Shown here in pieces: positions 7,692-15,901 of a stretch of 32,572 bases of DNA (positions are counted from its first letter, which is position 1; each line of letters starts with the position of its first letter). The notes beneath the pieces were generated by a model. That model saw only the letters and a list, made by a program, of their open reading frames with translations, was not told the origin of the DNA and searched no databases. A program made the translations under genes and the position numbers. Source of the DNA: Pseudonocardiaceae bacterium YIM PH 21723 (lineage in GTDB: Bacteria; Actinomycetota; Actinomycetes; Mycobacteriales; Pseudonocardiaceae); the NCBI GenBank assembly GCA_003600225.1, contig QZFT01000075.1, positions 1 to 32,572 of the forward strand. The letters run 5' to 3'.

Positions 7692-9229
7692 TTGTCCTCT
7701 TTGACCATGTCCGAGCAACGCTCACCGATGGCCATGGTGGTGATGCACGGGTTCACGGTGACCAGCAGCGGCATCGCGGAGGCGTCGGCCACCCGCAGCC
7801 CGTGCACGCCCCGCACCCGCAGCCGCTCGTCGAGCACGGCCAGCCTGTCGTCGGCCGTTCCCATCTTCGCCGTGCACGCGGGGTGATACACGGTGTTGTG
7901 CGTGCGGTGGATGTAGTCGGCCAGCTCGTCGTCGCTGCGCGTGTCCACGCCGGGCGCAAGTTCCGCGCCCGCCCACTCGGCCATGGCGGGCTGGGCGACG
8001 ATGTCCCTGGCCAGCCGGATTCCGTAGGTCATCACCCGCAGGTCGTGCGGGTCGGTGAAGTACCGCGGGTCCACCTTGGGCTTGTCCCGGTAGTCACGGC
8101 TGCGCAGCCGCACCGTGCCCCGGGACCGCGCCTGGGTCACGTTCGGGGTGAGGCAGAACCCGTTCTCGGTGGTCGGGTAGCCGTGCCGGGCGGTGTTCAT
8201 GTCGAACGGCACGCTGCCGTAGTGGAACATCAGGTCGGGCCGGTCCAGGCCGTCCTCGGTGGTGGCGAAGATGCCGATCTCCCACCACTGGCTGGACTCG
8301 GTGACCATAGGCCTGCGGGCCTCCCACTGGATGACGCCCTCCGGGTGATCCTGGAGGTTCTCCCCCACCCCTGGCGAGTCCACCAGAACGTCCACGCCGG
8401 ACTCCCGCAGGTGCTCGGCAGGTCCGATGCCGGACAACATCAGCAGCTTCGGGGTGTCGATGGCTCCGGCGGACAGGATCACCTCCCGCCGGGCCCGGAT
8501 CGCCCTGGTGTGCACCAGATCCGGGGCCAGGTACGCGGCGCCGGTACAGCGGGTGCCGTCGAAGGTCAGCCGCCGCACCCGAAGGCCGGTGCGAACCTCC
8601 ACATTGGACCGCTTACCCATGATCGGATGCAGGTAGGACACCGAGGCCGAGGAGCGGGTGCCGTCCTCCCGCGCGTTGATCTGGAACCAGTTGGCGCCCC
8701 GCAGCACGGTCTTCCCGGAGTTGAACTCGGTGCGCGGCAACCCCTGCTGCGCACACGCCTCCAGCAGCGCGACGCCCGCCGGATCCCGGGGCGGCACGGA
8801 TCGGATCGTCACCGGCCCGGAGCGCCCGTGGTGCTCCCCCGGTCCGTCATTGGTCTCCAACCGTTGGTACAGCGGGAAGATGTCCGCCGCCGACCAGCCG
8901 GTCAGCCCCCACCCGTCCAGGTCCTCGGCCGGCGCCCAGAAGGCGATGCACGAGTTGTGCGAGGAGCAGCCGCCGAGCACCTTGGCCCTGGAGTGCCGCA
9001 GGAACGAGTTGCCGGACTGCTGCGGCTCCACCGGGTAGTCCCAGTCGTAGCCGGACTCCAGCAGCCCCATCCACTGGTCCAGCCGCAGGATCGCGTCATC
9101 GTCCACATCGGACGGTCCGGCCTCCAGCACGCAGACCGTGACGGACGGGTCCTCCGACAGCCGCGCCGCGACCACCGATCCGGCGGTGCCACCGCCGACC
9201 ACCACGTAGTCGAACTCCTCGGGCGACAC
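7688..9229 (-). CDS. GMC-family oxidoreductase (choline dehydrogenase-like)
   Basis: A 513-residue FAD enzyme that oxidises an alcohol to an aldehyde. The N-terminal dinucleotide motif GGGTAGS (12-18) binds FAD. GAIDTPKLLMLSGIGPAEHL is GMC signature 2. The catalytic pair His449 (YHPAC) and Asn493 (VNPC) is separated by 44 residues, the same spacing as His466/Asn510 of choline oxidase. The GTG start at 9229 shares one base with the stop of the permease (TAGTG), with AAGGAGG just upstream; the longer frame to 9436 runs antisense-like through the permease and is rejected. As last gene of the operon it probably makes the aldehyde for the dehydrogenase two genes upstream. Choline, a polyol or another amino alcohol are all possible substrates. 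Confidence 0.9.
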   Translation of the reverse strand: MSPEEFDYVVVGGGTAGSVVAARLSEDPSVTVCVLEAGPSDVDDDAILRLDQWMGLLESGYDWDYPVEPQQSGNSFLRHSRAKVLGGCSSHNSCIAFWAPAEDLDGWGLTGWSAADIFPLYQRLETNDGPGEHHGRSGPVTIRSVPPRDPAGVALLEACAQQGLPRTEFNSGKTVLRGANWFQINAREDGTRSSASVSYLHPIMGKRSNVEVRTGLRVRRLTFDGTRCTGAAYLAPDLVHTRAIRARREVILSAGAIDTPKLLMLSGIGPAEHLRESGVDVLVDSPGVGENLQDHPEGVIQWEARRPMVTESSQWWEIGIFATTEDGLDRPDLMFHYGSVPFDMNTARHGYPTTENGFCLTPNVTQARSRGTVRLRSRDYRDKPKVDPRYFTDPHDLRVMTYGIRLARDIVAQPAMAEWAGAELAPGVDTRSDDELADYIHRTHNTVYHPACTAKMGTADDRLAVLDERLRVRGVHGLRVADASAMPLLVTVNPCITTMAIGERCSDMVKEDN

Positions 9230-10734
9230 TAGGCCTCCTTCACAGACGGTGCGGCATGACCGGCGAGTACGCCGACCCGGCGCCGCTGCACGAACCAGTA
9301 GTAACCGAAGCCGATGACGGCGAACGCGAGCACGAACAGCACCGAACTCCAGCGCAGGTACCAGTGGTGCGGTTCGACGGCGTCGTAGATCTCGGCGCGT
9401 GGCCAGGCCAGGTTGACGGTCATCGCCCCACCCCACAGCACGGCCAGGATGTTGATCGGCACTCCCCAGCGGCCGAGCGAGAACCGGCCACTCTCCGGCT
9501 GCCAGCGTCCCCGCAGCCGCTGGACGAGCATCGGCACGGTCGCCAGGAGGTAGGAGAGGTAGACCAGGATGATCGCCAGGCTGGTGACCGCGGAGAAGAT
9601 CTGCGGTGAGTCGATGTTGACCACGAGCAGGGCCATCGCCAGCACGCCGATGACGATCGCCGGGAGCACCGGGGTTCCGGTGCGCGGGCTGACGGTGGCC
9701 AGCAGCCGGCCCGCGGGCAACGCGTTGTCCCGCGCCATCGCGAAGGCGATCCGGATCGCCGCGGTGTGCACGGCCAGCACGCAGACGGTGATCGCGATGA
9801 ACACGACCAGCAGGAACACCCGGCCGACGGTCGGGCCCAGCACGTCGGTCAGCACGAACTGCAGTCCGACGGTGGTCAGCTCGGGAGAGCGGATGTCGCC
9901 GACGGCCATCAACGCCAGCAGGATGATCAGTCCACCCAGGACGAACGAGGCGATCAACGCGCGCAGAATGGCCTTCGGCGCATTCCGGTGCGGGTCAACG
10001 GATTCCTCACCGAGGGAGGCAGCGGTGTCGAACCCGTACATCACGTAGCTGGACGCGATCGCCGCGATCAGGAAGGCCCCCAGATAGCCGGAGTCGTGCG
10101 CGTCCCCCGTGCCCAGCGTCTCGGTGACCACCTCGGGCCCCCGGGTGATGTTCGCGGCCAGCAACACCACCAGCAGCACCGCGAAGACCAGCTCGATGAA
10201 GACACCCGCGCTGTTGATCCGGGCCATCAGTTTCACGCCGAAGGCGTTCACCAGCGTGGTGAACACGATCAGCAGGCAGGCCAGCAGCACCCCGTTGGCC
10301 GCGTCGCCGCCGACGAGCTGGAAGCCGGACCAGATCTGCGGCAGGGTGCGTTGATAGGCCAGGGCGGTGGCCGAGATGGAGACGATGGAGGCCCCCAGCA
10401 TGGTCCACCCGGCCAGCCAGCCCAGGTGCGGACCGGCGAGCTTCTTCGCCCAGTTGTAGACCGAGCCGGCCACCGGGTAGCGGGCGGCCAGCTCGGCGAA
10501 ACACAACGCGACCATCAGCTGACCGGCGAAGACCATCGGCCAGGACCACCAGTAGGCGGGCCCACCGGCGGAGAGTCCGAGGTAGGACAGCTGGAACACC
10601 CCGGTGAGGACCGAGATGTAGCTGATGCCCGCGGCGAAGGTGTGAAAGCTGCCGAGCGTCCGCTTCAGTTGGTTGGTGTAGCCGAACTCGCCTAGCTCAG
10701 AATCACCACTCGTATCTGAAGTTGTTGCATTCAC
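9229..10734 (-). CDS. APC-superfamily amino acid/amine permease
   Basis: A 501-residue transporter with about 12 membrane helices. The family N-terminus is clear (LKRTLGSFHTFAAGISYISVLTGVFQL, then CFAELAARYPVAGSVYNWAKKL). It resembles the GABA/choline/ethanolamine permease branch of the APC superfamily. The start is GTG at 10734, preceded by GGAAG. It sits 21 bp downstream of the aldehyde dehydrogenase and its stop overlaps the GMC start, so it is the uptake step of the same operon. Substrate is inferred to be an amine or amino alcohol from the family and from the neighbouring alcohol and aldehyde dehydrogenases. Confidence 0.9.
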   Translation of the reverse strand: MNATTSDTSGDSELGEFGYTNQLKRTLGSFHTFAAGISYISVLTGVFQLSYLGLSAGGPAYWWSWPMVFAGQLMVALCFAELAARYPVAGSVYNWAKKLAGPHLGWLAGWTMLGASIVSISATALAYQRTLPQIWSGFQLVGGDAANGVLLACLLIVFTTLVNAFGVKLMARINSAGVFIELVFAVLLVVLLAANITRGPEVVTETLGTGDAHDSGYLGAFLIAAIASSYVMYGFDTAASLGEESVDPHRNAPKAILRALIASFVLGGLIILLALMAVGDIRSPELTTVGLQFVLTDVLGPTVGRVFLLVVFIAITVCVLAVHTAAIRIAFAMARDNALPAGRLLATVSPRTGTPVLPAIVIGVLAMALLVVNIDSPQIFSAVTSLAIILVYLSYLLATVPMLVQRLRGRWQPESGRFSLGRWGVPINILAVLWGGAMTVNLAWPRAEIYDAVEPHHWYLRWSSVLFVLAFAVIGFGYYWFVQRRRVGVLAGHAAPSVKEA

Positions 10735-10755
10735 AAGCTTCCACTACCCGTTCTG

Positions 10756-12213
10756 CTAGTCCGCGAACCAGTGCTGTGGGGAGGGTCGCAGGTTCTGGTA
10801 GATGTGCTTGATCTCCTGGTACTCGGCCAGGCCCACCGGGCCCAATTCCCGGCCGACCCCGGACCGCTTCATGCCGCCCCATTCGGCCTGCGGCAGGTAT
10901 GGGTGATAGTCGTTGATCCAGACCGTGCCGTGCCGTAGGCGAGCGGCGACCCGCTGCGCCCGGCCGGCGTCCTGGGTGAACACCGCGCCCGCCAGCCCGT
11001 AGTGCGTGTCGTTGGCGATCTCGATCGCCTCCTCCTCGGTGCGGAACGTCTCCACGGTCAGTACCGGCCCGAAGGACTCGTCGGTGACGGCCACACCGCC
11101 CCGCGGCACGTTGTCGATGATGGTCGGCGGGTAGAAGTAGCCGGGCCCCTCCGGACGGCGGCCCCCGGTGCGCAACTCGCCACCCTCGGCCAGCGCTGCG
11201 GCGACATAGGCCTCCACCTTCTCCCGATGCGCGGCGGAGATCAACGGCCCGGTCTCGGCAGCCGGGTCGAACGGCCCGCCCAGCCTGATTTTCTCCGCGC
11301 GGCGGACCAGTTCCGCCACGAACCTGTCGTGCCATTCTTCCGCCAGTACGAGGCGGGCGCCCGCCGAGCAGACCTGCCCGGAGTGCAGGAAGATCGCGGT
11401 GAGCGCGTAGTCGACGGCCGTGTCGAAGTCGGCGTCGGCGAACACCACGTTCGGGTTCTTGCCGCCCAGTTCGAGGGCGACCTTCTTCACCGTCCCGGCG
11501 GCCGCCGCGGCGATCCGCTTGCCGGTCTCCAAGCCCCCGGTGAACGAGACCAGGTCCACGTCCGGGTGATCGGACAGCGGAGCCCCGGCCTCGGGCCCGG
11601 CACCGAGCACCAGGTTGGCCACCCCGTCCGGCAACCCGGCTTCGCTCAGCAGCCGCATGAGCAGGATCGTGGTGTGCGGCGTGAGCTCGCTGGGCTTGAG
11701 CACGAAGGTGTTGCCCGCCGCGAGCGCGGGCGCCACCTTCCAAGCGGCCTGCAGCAGCGGGTAGTTCCACGGGGTGATCAGGCCACACACGCCGACCGGC
11801 TCGTGCACGATCCTGGACAGCGCGTCGGCGTTGCCGGTGTCCACCACCCGGCCCGCCTGCTCACCGGCCAGCTTGCCGAAGTAACGGATGCTCGCGGCGA
11901 CATCGTCGATGTCGTACTCGCTCTCCACCAGCCGCTTCCCGGTGTCGAGCGATTCCGCCCTGGCGAACTCGTCCTTACGGGAGACCAGCAGATCGGCGAC
12001 GCGCAGGAGAAGGTCACCCCGCTCAGCGGCGCCGGTCCGCGGCCACGGTCCTCGATCGAAAGCCTCCCGGGCGGCGGCGATGGCCCGCTCGGTGTCCTGA
12101 CGCGAGGCCTCGGCGACCACTCCGACAAGGCTGCCGTCGGCCGGGCAGCGGATCTCCCTGGTGGCCCCGTCGGCGGCGTCGGTCCACTTTCCGCCGATGA
12201 ACAGTTGCGTCAT
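10756..12213 (-). CDS. NAD-dependent aldehyde dehydrogenase (betaine-aldehyde type)
   Basis: A 485-residue enzyme that oxidises an aldehyde to the acid with NAD(P). Catalytic residues are in place: Asn150 (TPWNYPL), Lys173 (LKPSE), Glu248 (LELGGKNP) and nucleophile Cys282 (GQVCSAGAR). The C-terminal stretch YHPYLPQAEWGGMKRSG is characteristic of BetB/GbsA-like enzymes. The usual FTGS is FTGG here. ATG 12213 is chosen because TGGAAGGTAGAC precedes it; the frame remains open to 12402 only inside the upstream gene. It starts 2 bp after the SDR gene stop and is followed by the permease, so it is in the middle of the operon. Confidence 0.92.
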   Translation of the reverse strand: MTQLFIGGKWTDAADGATREIRCPADGSLVGVVAEASRQDTERAIAAAREAFDRGPWPRTGAAERGDLLLRVADLLVSRKDEFARAESLDTGKRLVESEYDIDDVAASIRYFGKLAGEQAGRVVDTGNADALSRIVHEPVGVCGLITPWNYPLLQAAWKVAPALAAGNTFVLKPSELTPHTTILLMRLLSEAGLPDGVANLVLGAGPEAGAPLSDHPDVDLVSFTGGLETGKRIAAAAAGTVKKVALELGGKNPNVVFADADFDTAVDYALTAIFLHSGQVCSAGARLVLAEEWHDRFVAELVRRAEKIRLGGPFDPAAETGPLISAAHREKVEAYVAAALAEGGELRTGGRRPEGPGYFYPPTIIDNVPRGGVAVTDESFGPVLTVETFRTEEEAIEIANDTHYGLAGAVFTQDAGRAQRVAARLRHGTVWINDYHPYLPQAEWGGMKRSGVGRELGPVGLAEYQEIKHIYQNLRPSPQHWFAD

Positions 12214-12215
12214 GT

Positions 12216-13007
12216 CTACCTTCCAGGGATGGGGGCGTCGTACTTCGGCGAACAGAAGGCTCCACCGATCACCGTGTCGTAGGGATCGACGACGGATTCG
12301 AGCTCGTCGGCATACACCTCGGCATCGTCCTTCGGCTCGTAACCGAGGGATTTGGCGGCGTCGAGGCTCCACCAGCCCCGGGTGTTGGCCGAGATGGCCC
12401 ACACCACCCGGAAACCGGGTTCCGGCGTGGAGAGGGCGGCCTCCATCAGCCGGCCGCAGTCGTCCGGGGAGAGCCAGGTGGCCAGCATCCGGGCGTTGCG
12501 CGGCTGCTCGAAACAGGAGCCGATGCGCAGGCAGATGACGTGCAGCCCGTACCGGTCGGTGTAGAGGCTGCCGAGCGCCTCCATGGCCACCTTGCTGACC
12601 CCGTAGTAGGTGTCCGGCCGAGGGAACAGTTCATCCGGAGCGTCGGTGTCCCCTTGTGGGTAGTACCCGACGGCATGATTGCTGCTGGCCAGGATCACCC
12701 GAGGCACTCCGGCCCGCCGGGCGGCCTCCAGCACGGTGTAGGTGCCGTTGATGTTGGTGTCCATAATGGACGGCCAGTCGAACTCACCGCTCAGTCCACC
12801 GAGGTGGATCACGGCGTCGACCCCCTGACAGGCGGCGGTCATGGCCTCCAGGTCGGTCACCGACGCGGAGATCACCTCTTCCCCCTCCCCCGCGGTGAGC
12901 TCGGTTATGTCGGAAAGCCGCAGCCCCCTGCCAGGCGAGGCGAGGCGCTCCCGCAGGAAGGTGCCCACCAGCCCGGCGGCCCCGGTGATCAGGATCTTCT
13001 CGGTCAT
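12216..13007 (-). CDS. NAD-dependent SDR, uronate dehydrogenase-like
   Basis: A 263-residue extended short-chain dehydrogenase. GAAGLVG (9-15) is the Rossmann motif, ASSN includes the active-site Ser109, and Y135-x3-K139 is the catalytic pair. The segments SSNHAVGYYP, YYGVSKVAMEALGSLY, RIGSCF, ARMLATWLSPDD and SANTRGWW closely follow the pattern of bacterial uronate dehydrogenases, which oxidise glucuronate or galacturonate to the aldarolactone. The true substrate in this operon is open, since the other genes look suited to an alcohol or amine. ATG 13007 has GGAG about 8 bp upstream; the long frame to 13490 is out-of-frame shadow of the amidohydrolase gene. Confidence 0.8.
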   Translation of the reverse strand: MTEKILITGAAGLVGTFLRERLASPGRGLRLSDITELTAGEGEEVISASVTDLEAMTAACQGVDAVIHLGGLSGEFDWPSIMDTNINGTYTVLEAARRAGVPRVILASSNHAVGYYPQGDTDAPDELFPRPDTYYGVSKVAMEALGSLYTDRYGLHVICLRIGSCFEQPRNARMLATWLSPDDCGRLMEAALSTPEPGFRVVWAISANTRGWWSLDAAKSLGYEPKDDAEVYADELESVVDPYDTVIGGAFCSPKYDAPIPGR

Positions 13008-13054
13008 CGACGCACTCCACATATCTAGCGACCCTACGTGCGCACCGGGTTCCC

Positions 13055-13090
13055 AGCTCGGGGGCTTCGCCCCACCGGAGGTGGCGAGCT
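13055..13090 (-). promoter_or_regulatory. structured 84-bp intergenic spacer (nested hairpins)
   Basis: Directly after the amidohydrolase stop, an outer stem AGCTCG/CGAGCT (13055-13060 with 13085-13090) encloses two GC-rich hairpins: GGGGC-TTC-GCCCC (13061-13073) and CCACC-GGA-GGTGG (13072-13084), which share two bases. It may terminate partly, or protect or process the operon mRNA, and so set the ratio of the first gene to the rest. Confidence 0.45.
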
Positions 13091-14067
13091 TCACCAGCCG
13101 AAGAGCCGCGCGGCGTTCCCGTAGGCGATGAGCTCGCGATCCGACCGGCTGATCTCCAGCTGGCCGAGGAAGTTCCGCGTCTCCACCATGTCCATGAAGG
13201 GGTAGTCGGTGGAGAACAGGATCCGATCGGCTCCGACCACCCGCCGCACGGCGTCGAACATCGAGGTCCAGCTCCACCCGCCGAAGGTGTAGTGGAAGTT
13301 CTGCTGGAGGTACTCGCGCACGGAACGCTGCAGCCGGGTGACCTCGGCCGGGAAGACCCGCTCGATCCTGGGCAGGAGCAGCGGAATGCCCTCCCCGTGA
13401 TGCCCGAGCATGATCTGCAACCGGGGGAACCGGTCGAACGTGCCGCTGAGGATCAGCCGCAACGCATGGGTCCCGGCGTCGAGATGCCACCCCCAGGCCG
13501 GTCCGGCGAGCCGAGCGGTGATGTCCGGCGAGAACCGCCCGGAGTAGGCGGCGGCGATCACCGGTTCGGGCGGCGGTGTCGGATGCAGGTAGATCGGCAC
13601 ACCGAGCCGCTCGGCGGCGGCAAGGACCGGTTCGAAGAACTCGTCGTCGAGGTATCGCCCCTGAGAGTGCCCGTTGATCACGGCCCCCACGAACCCGTCC
13701 CCGATCCGCTGCTCCAGCTCCCGGACCGCGGCCTCCGGATGCGGGTCGGCAACGTCACCATCCCGGCGAACCGAGTCGGATGCGCCGCGATCGCAGCTGC
13801 CAACTGATCGTTCGCCTCAGCTGCCACCTCCACCGCGGCCGCCGGCTCCAACGGTTCCACCCCGGGGGCGACCAGGGACAGCACCTGGATGTCCACCCCG
13901 GCCTGATCCATGGCGGCCAGCCGATCATCCCCGAGGTCCAGCAGCTGCTCAACCGTGCGTGCTCTGGCCGGATCCGCCGCCAGCGCGCGAGCGGGTCCGT
14001 CGAGCAGGGTCCGGGTGGCGAAGTGCTCCTCAACGCCGACGATTCTGAGCTTGTTGTCATCAGTCAT
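13091..14067 (-). pseudogene. amidohydrolase-2 family (LigW/gamma-resorcylate decarboxylase-like), frameshifted
   Basis: Two adjoining reading frames together make one protein of about 325 residues. The N-terminal part (from ATG 14067) has VGVEEHF, the first metal-binding motif, and reads well to GMVTLP. It then continues as unrelated residues to a stop at 13678. The C-terminal part continues the family sequence in the other frame (DPHPEAAVRELEQ, then VGAVINGHSQGRYLDD), with metal His in YLHP, GHHGEGIP and FSTDYPF. The shift falls at about 13747-13749 and equals one missing base. Intact relatives are Zn- or Mn-dependent hydrolases or non-oxidative decarboxylases of the ACMSD/LigW type. It is the first gene of the leftward operon. 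No slippery heptamer is seen, so mutation or sequence error is more likely than programmed frameshifting. Confidence 0.82.
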
Positions 14068-14212
14068 ACACAACCCGTAACCGTCGGATCTCCCCAGGTC
14101 AACCCGATTACCTGGCAGCTCCCGGTCGCTATACCACCAGGCCCTCGCTCACCTGCACCCGACCCGATTTGGAGACCACGCAAACGATCAGCTAATCTTT
14201 GCCTATCACCGA

Positions 14213-14295
14213 GTCCGGGTGGCGGAATGGCAGACGCGCTAGCTTGAGGTGCTAGTGCCCTAACGGGCGTGAGGGTTCAAATCCCTTCCTGGACA
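14213..14295 (+). tRNA. tRNA-Leu (anticodon GAG)
   Basis: An 83-nt class II tRNA. Acceptor arms GTCCGGG and CCTGGAC pair with one G-T; the D-arm starts TGGCGGAATGGCAGACGC. The anticodon stem CTAGC/GCTAG holds the loop TTGAGGT with anticodon GAG (reads CUC and CUU). A long variable arm (TGCCCTAACGGGCG) and the T-arm GAGGGTTCAAATCCCTTC complete it. Discriminator is A, as expected for leucine. CCA is not encoded. The tRNA lies between the catabolic operon and the PucR gene, opposite in strand to both. Confidence 0.95.
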
Positions 14296-14309
14296 CGTTC
14301 TTTACGCAC

Positions 14310-14351
14310 ACGGGTGGTTGTGGCTGGCTCTCAGCGACAACCACCCGTTTT
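14310..14351 (+). terminator. intrinsic terminator of tRNA-Leu
   Basis: A perfect 12-bp stem, ACGGGTGGTTGT (14310-14321) with ACAACCACCCGT (14337-14348), a 15-base loop and a TTTT run. It is 14 bp past the tRNA and 43 bp past the stop of the convergent PucR gene, so it may serve both. Confidence 0.85.
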
Positions 14352-14393
14352 GCATGATCGTAAGTCAACTTCACTCCTAGTTGTCGATAGACC

Positions 14394-15380
14394 TCAAGCT
14401 TTCAAGCGATAACGCACCGTGTTGGCGTGCAGGGAGAGGGCGGTCGCCGTGTGGTCGACGTGGCGGTTGTTGTCCAAGTAGGCCTGCAAGGTCTCGATCA
14501 ACGTCGGATCCGCCTTGCCGAGGTAGCGCTCGACCAGGAGCTCACCGGTCTCCGAGTCGGCCAGGACCGCGGGCAACAGGCCGAGGTCCGCCAGTTCGTG
14601 AACACCGGACCTGCCGAAGGCAAGGGCGGTATGCAGTGCCCTGGTCGCCTGGGAGAAGGCGGCAGGTAGCCGGTCGAGCGTGCTCGCCGGGCCGCGGCCG
14701 ACGGTGTGCCTGGTCCTGCCGACGCTGCCGGCGAATCCGCAGTGTTCTCCGTCCAGTTTGGTGATGAACAGCGGATCGCCGAACTGCGACAGGGCCGCCG
14801 CGGTCCGGGTCCTGAAGGGGACATGGGTAGCGGCGAGATCCAGTCCATGCCGGGCTGCCCGCGCGCCGAGATCGGCCGGGCTGAGCGCGCCCAGCAGCAC
14901 AGCGCGGGTGAACTCGGAACGCTCCTGTTCGTCCAGCCGGGCAAGTTCCAGTCCGGCCTGGTGGTGACCGGCGGTGAAACCCTGCGAAAGCTGATCGCTG
15001 ACATCCAGCACGTAGTTGGTCTGCTCGAGCAGCACCTGGTCGCTGACCCCGTGCGCCAGGCCGATCTGCTGAATCCACCGCAGGTACACCCGGAAGGCAA
15101 TCCGGTTGCCGTGCAGGAGTTCTTCCAGTTCGATCCCCTGCTCGGCCCGCCTCCGGCCGTAGTCCCGGCACATCCGCATCTCATCCGGGTCCGGCAGCCG
15201 CTTACCGGCGAGAAGGTCCGTGTTCAGCTGGAACATCCCGGACAGCTGGCGCTGGAACTCGGCGGCATCCAGCCGCGCGTAGCCCGCTCCCTCCGCTCGG
15301 AGGACACCGACGACCTCGGACGTGTAGTCCGCGCGCTCAGCGATGAGCTGCTCGATCGTCAGCCGCCACGGGTCCGCCAT
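14394..15380 (-). CDS. PucR/CdaR-type transcriptional regulator, possibly C-terminally shortened
   Basis: A 328-residue DNA-binding regulator. The N-terminal half resembles the RsbRD-like helical sensor region of actinobacterial PucR proteins (DPDEMRMCRDYGRRRAEQGIELEELLHGNRIAF, given here only as a pattern of acidic and Arg residues). The C-terminal helix-turn-helix is LHANTVRYRL. The reading frame stops three residues later, whereas family members usually have 20-40 more. A one-base shift would extend it as K-L-E-V-Y-R-Q-L-G-V, which hints at a late frameshift. ATG 15380 follows a GGGG-containing leader; TTG 15413 is an alternative start. It is the nearest regulator to the catabolic operon and transcribed in the same direction beyond the tRNA, so it is the likely activator. 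Confidence 0.8.
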   Translation of the reverse strand: MADPWRLTIEQLIAERADYTSEVVGVLRAEGAGYARLDAAEFQRQLSGMFQLNTDLLAGKRLPDPDEMRMCRDYGRRRAEQGIELEELLHGNRIAFRVYLRWIQQIGLAHGVSDQVLLEQTNYVLDVSDQLSQGFTAGHHQAGLELARLDEQERSEFTRAVLLGALSPADLGARAARHGLDLAATHVPFRTRTAAALSQFGDPLFITKLDGEHCGFAGSVGRTRHTVGRGPASTLDRLPAAFSQATRALHTALAFGRSGVHELADLGLLPAVLADSETGELLVERYLGKADPTLIETLQAYLDNNRHVDHTATALSLHANTVRYRLKA

Positions 15381-15498
15381 GAGCCCCAGGCTAGGGGAAG
15401 CAGCGTGGTCCAACCACGGCGATCATCGACCGAGCCTGACAGCAGCAGGCACTCAAAGACCAGTGAGGTTCGGTGCCTTTGACATCTCGGCAGTGAGA

Positions 15499-15725
15499 TT
15501 GTCGTGGCTTTTCGGCCCGGTGTGGACCTTGCTATGCGCGACAATCGCCGTTGCCGGGTGGCTGGTGTGGCGGCGATCCGGAGTGAGCGATGCGCGCTGA
15601 CGGCCTACGGCGCGCAGTTGGTGCTCAACGCCGCATGGACGCCGATCTTCTTCGGTGCACGTCAGTTCGGGCTGGCCTTCGCCGAGATCCTGCTGCTCTG
15701 GTCGGCCATCGCGGTGACCGTCTGA
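15499..15725 (+). pseudogene. tspO: tspO/MBR remnant, truncated and frameshifted
   Basis: Two frames carry consecutive pieces of a TspO/MBR tryptophan-rich sensory membrane protein. The first is [26 protein letters not shown] (two pieces in one frame from about 15499), ending at a TGA at 15598. The second, in the next frame, is [19 protein letters not shown], then [12 protein letters not shown], ending at 15725. An intact family protein has about 150-160 residues; the first ~40 and the last ~35 residues are missing. TspO binds tetrapyrroles and is stress-linked. The shift is equivalent to one missing base near 15597. A functional product is not plausible. Confidence 0.8.
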
Positions 15726-15825
15726 TGCAGGGCGCCGCACCCGAGGCTCGACGACCGACCAGTCGTCTGACCCACGTCCACGATCGACGGCCCGACTACT
15801 CCAATCAGCGCAAGCGTGTTCTCAA

Positions 15826-15841
15826 CGTGGCGATAACCACG
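15826..15841. promoter_or_regulatory. palindrome upstream of small hydrophobic stress gene
   Basis: CGTGG-CGATAA-CCACG is a perfect 5-bp inverted repeat with a 6-bp spacer, about 60 bp upstream of the ATG at 15902. It could be an operator. The 176 bp between the tspO remnant and this gene hold nothing else that I can identify, and no clear sigma-B-type promoter could be fixed. Confidence 0.35.
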
Positions 15842-15901
15842 CCTTAAAGCGTCCGTGGGTGGTTACTCCCATCTCAGGTACGAAACAGGAGGTTCCATCC
15901 C

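Noticed and set aside
7649-9232. 527-residue plus-strand open frame across the GMC gene
   Set aside because: The GMC frame has FAD and catalytic motifs. The antisense one is Arg/His/Gly-rich without any domain.
13740-13760. programmed frameshifting in the amidohydrolase
   Set aside because: No slippery heptamer or strong downstream pseudoknot was seen near the switch point.
14213-14295. tRNA-Leu as an integrative-element attachment site
   Set aside because: No integrase gene and no repeat of the tRNA 3' end elsewhere in the window.
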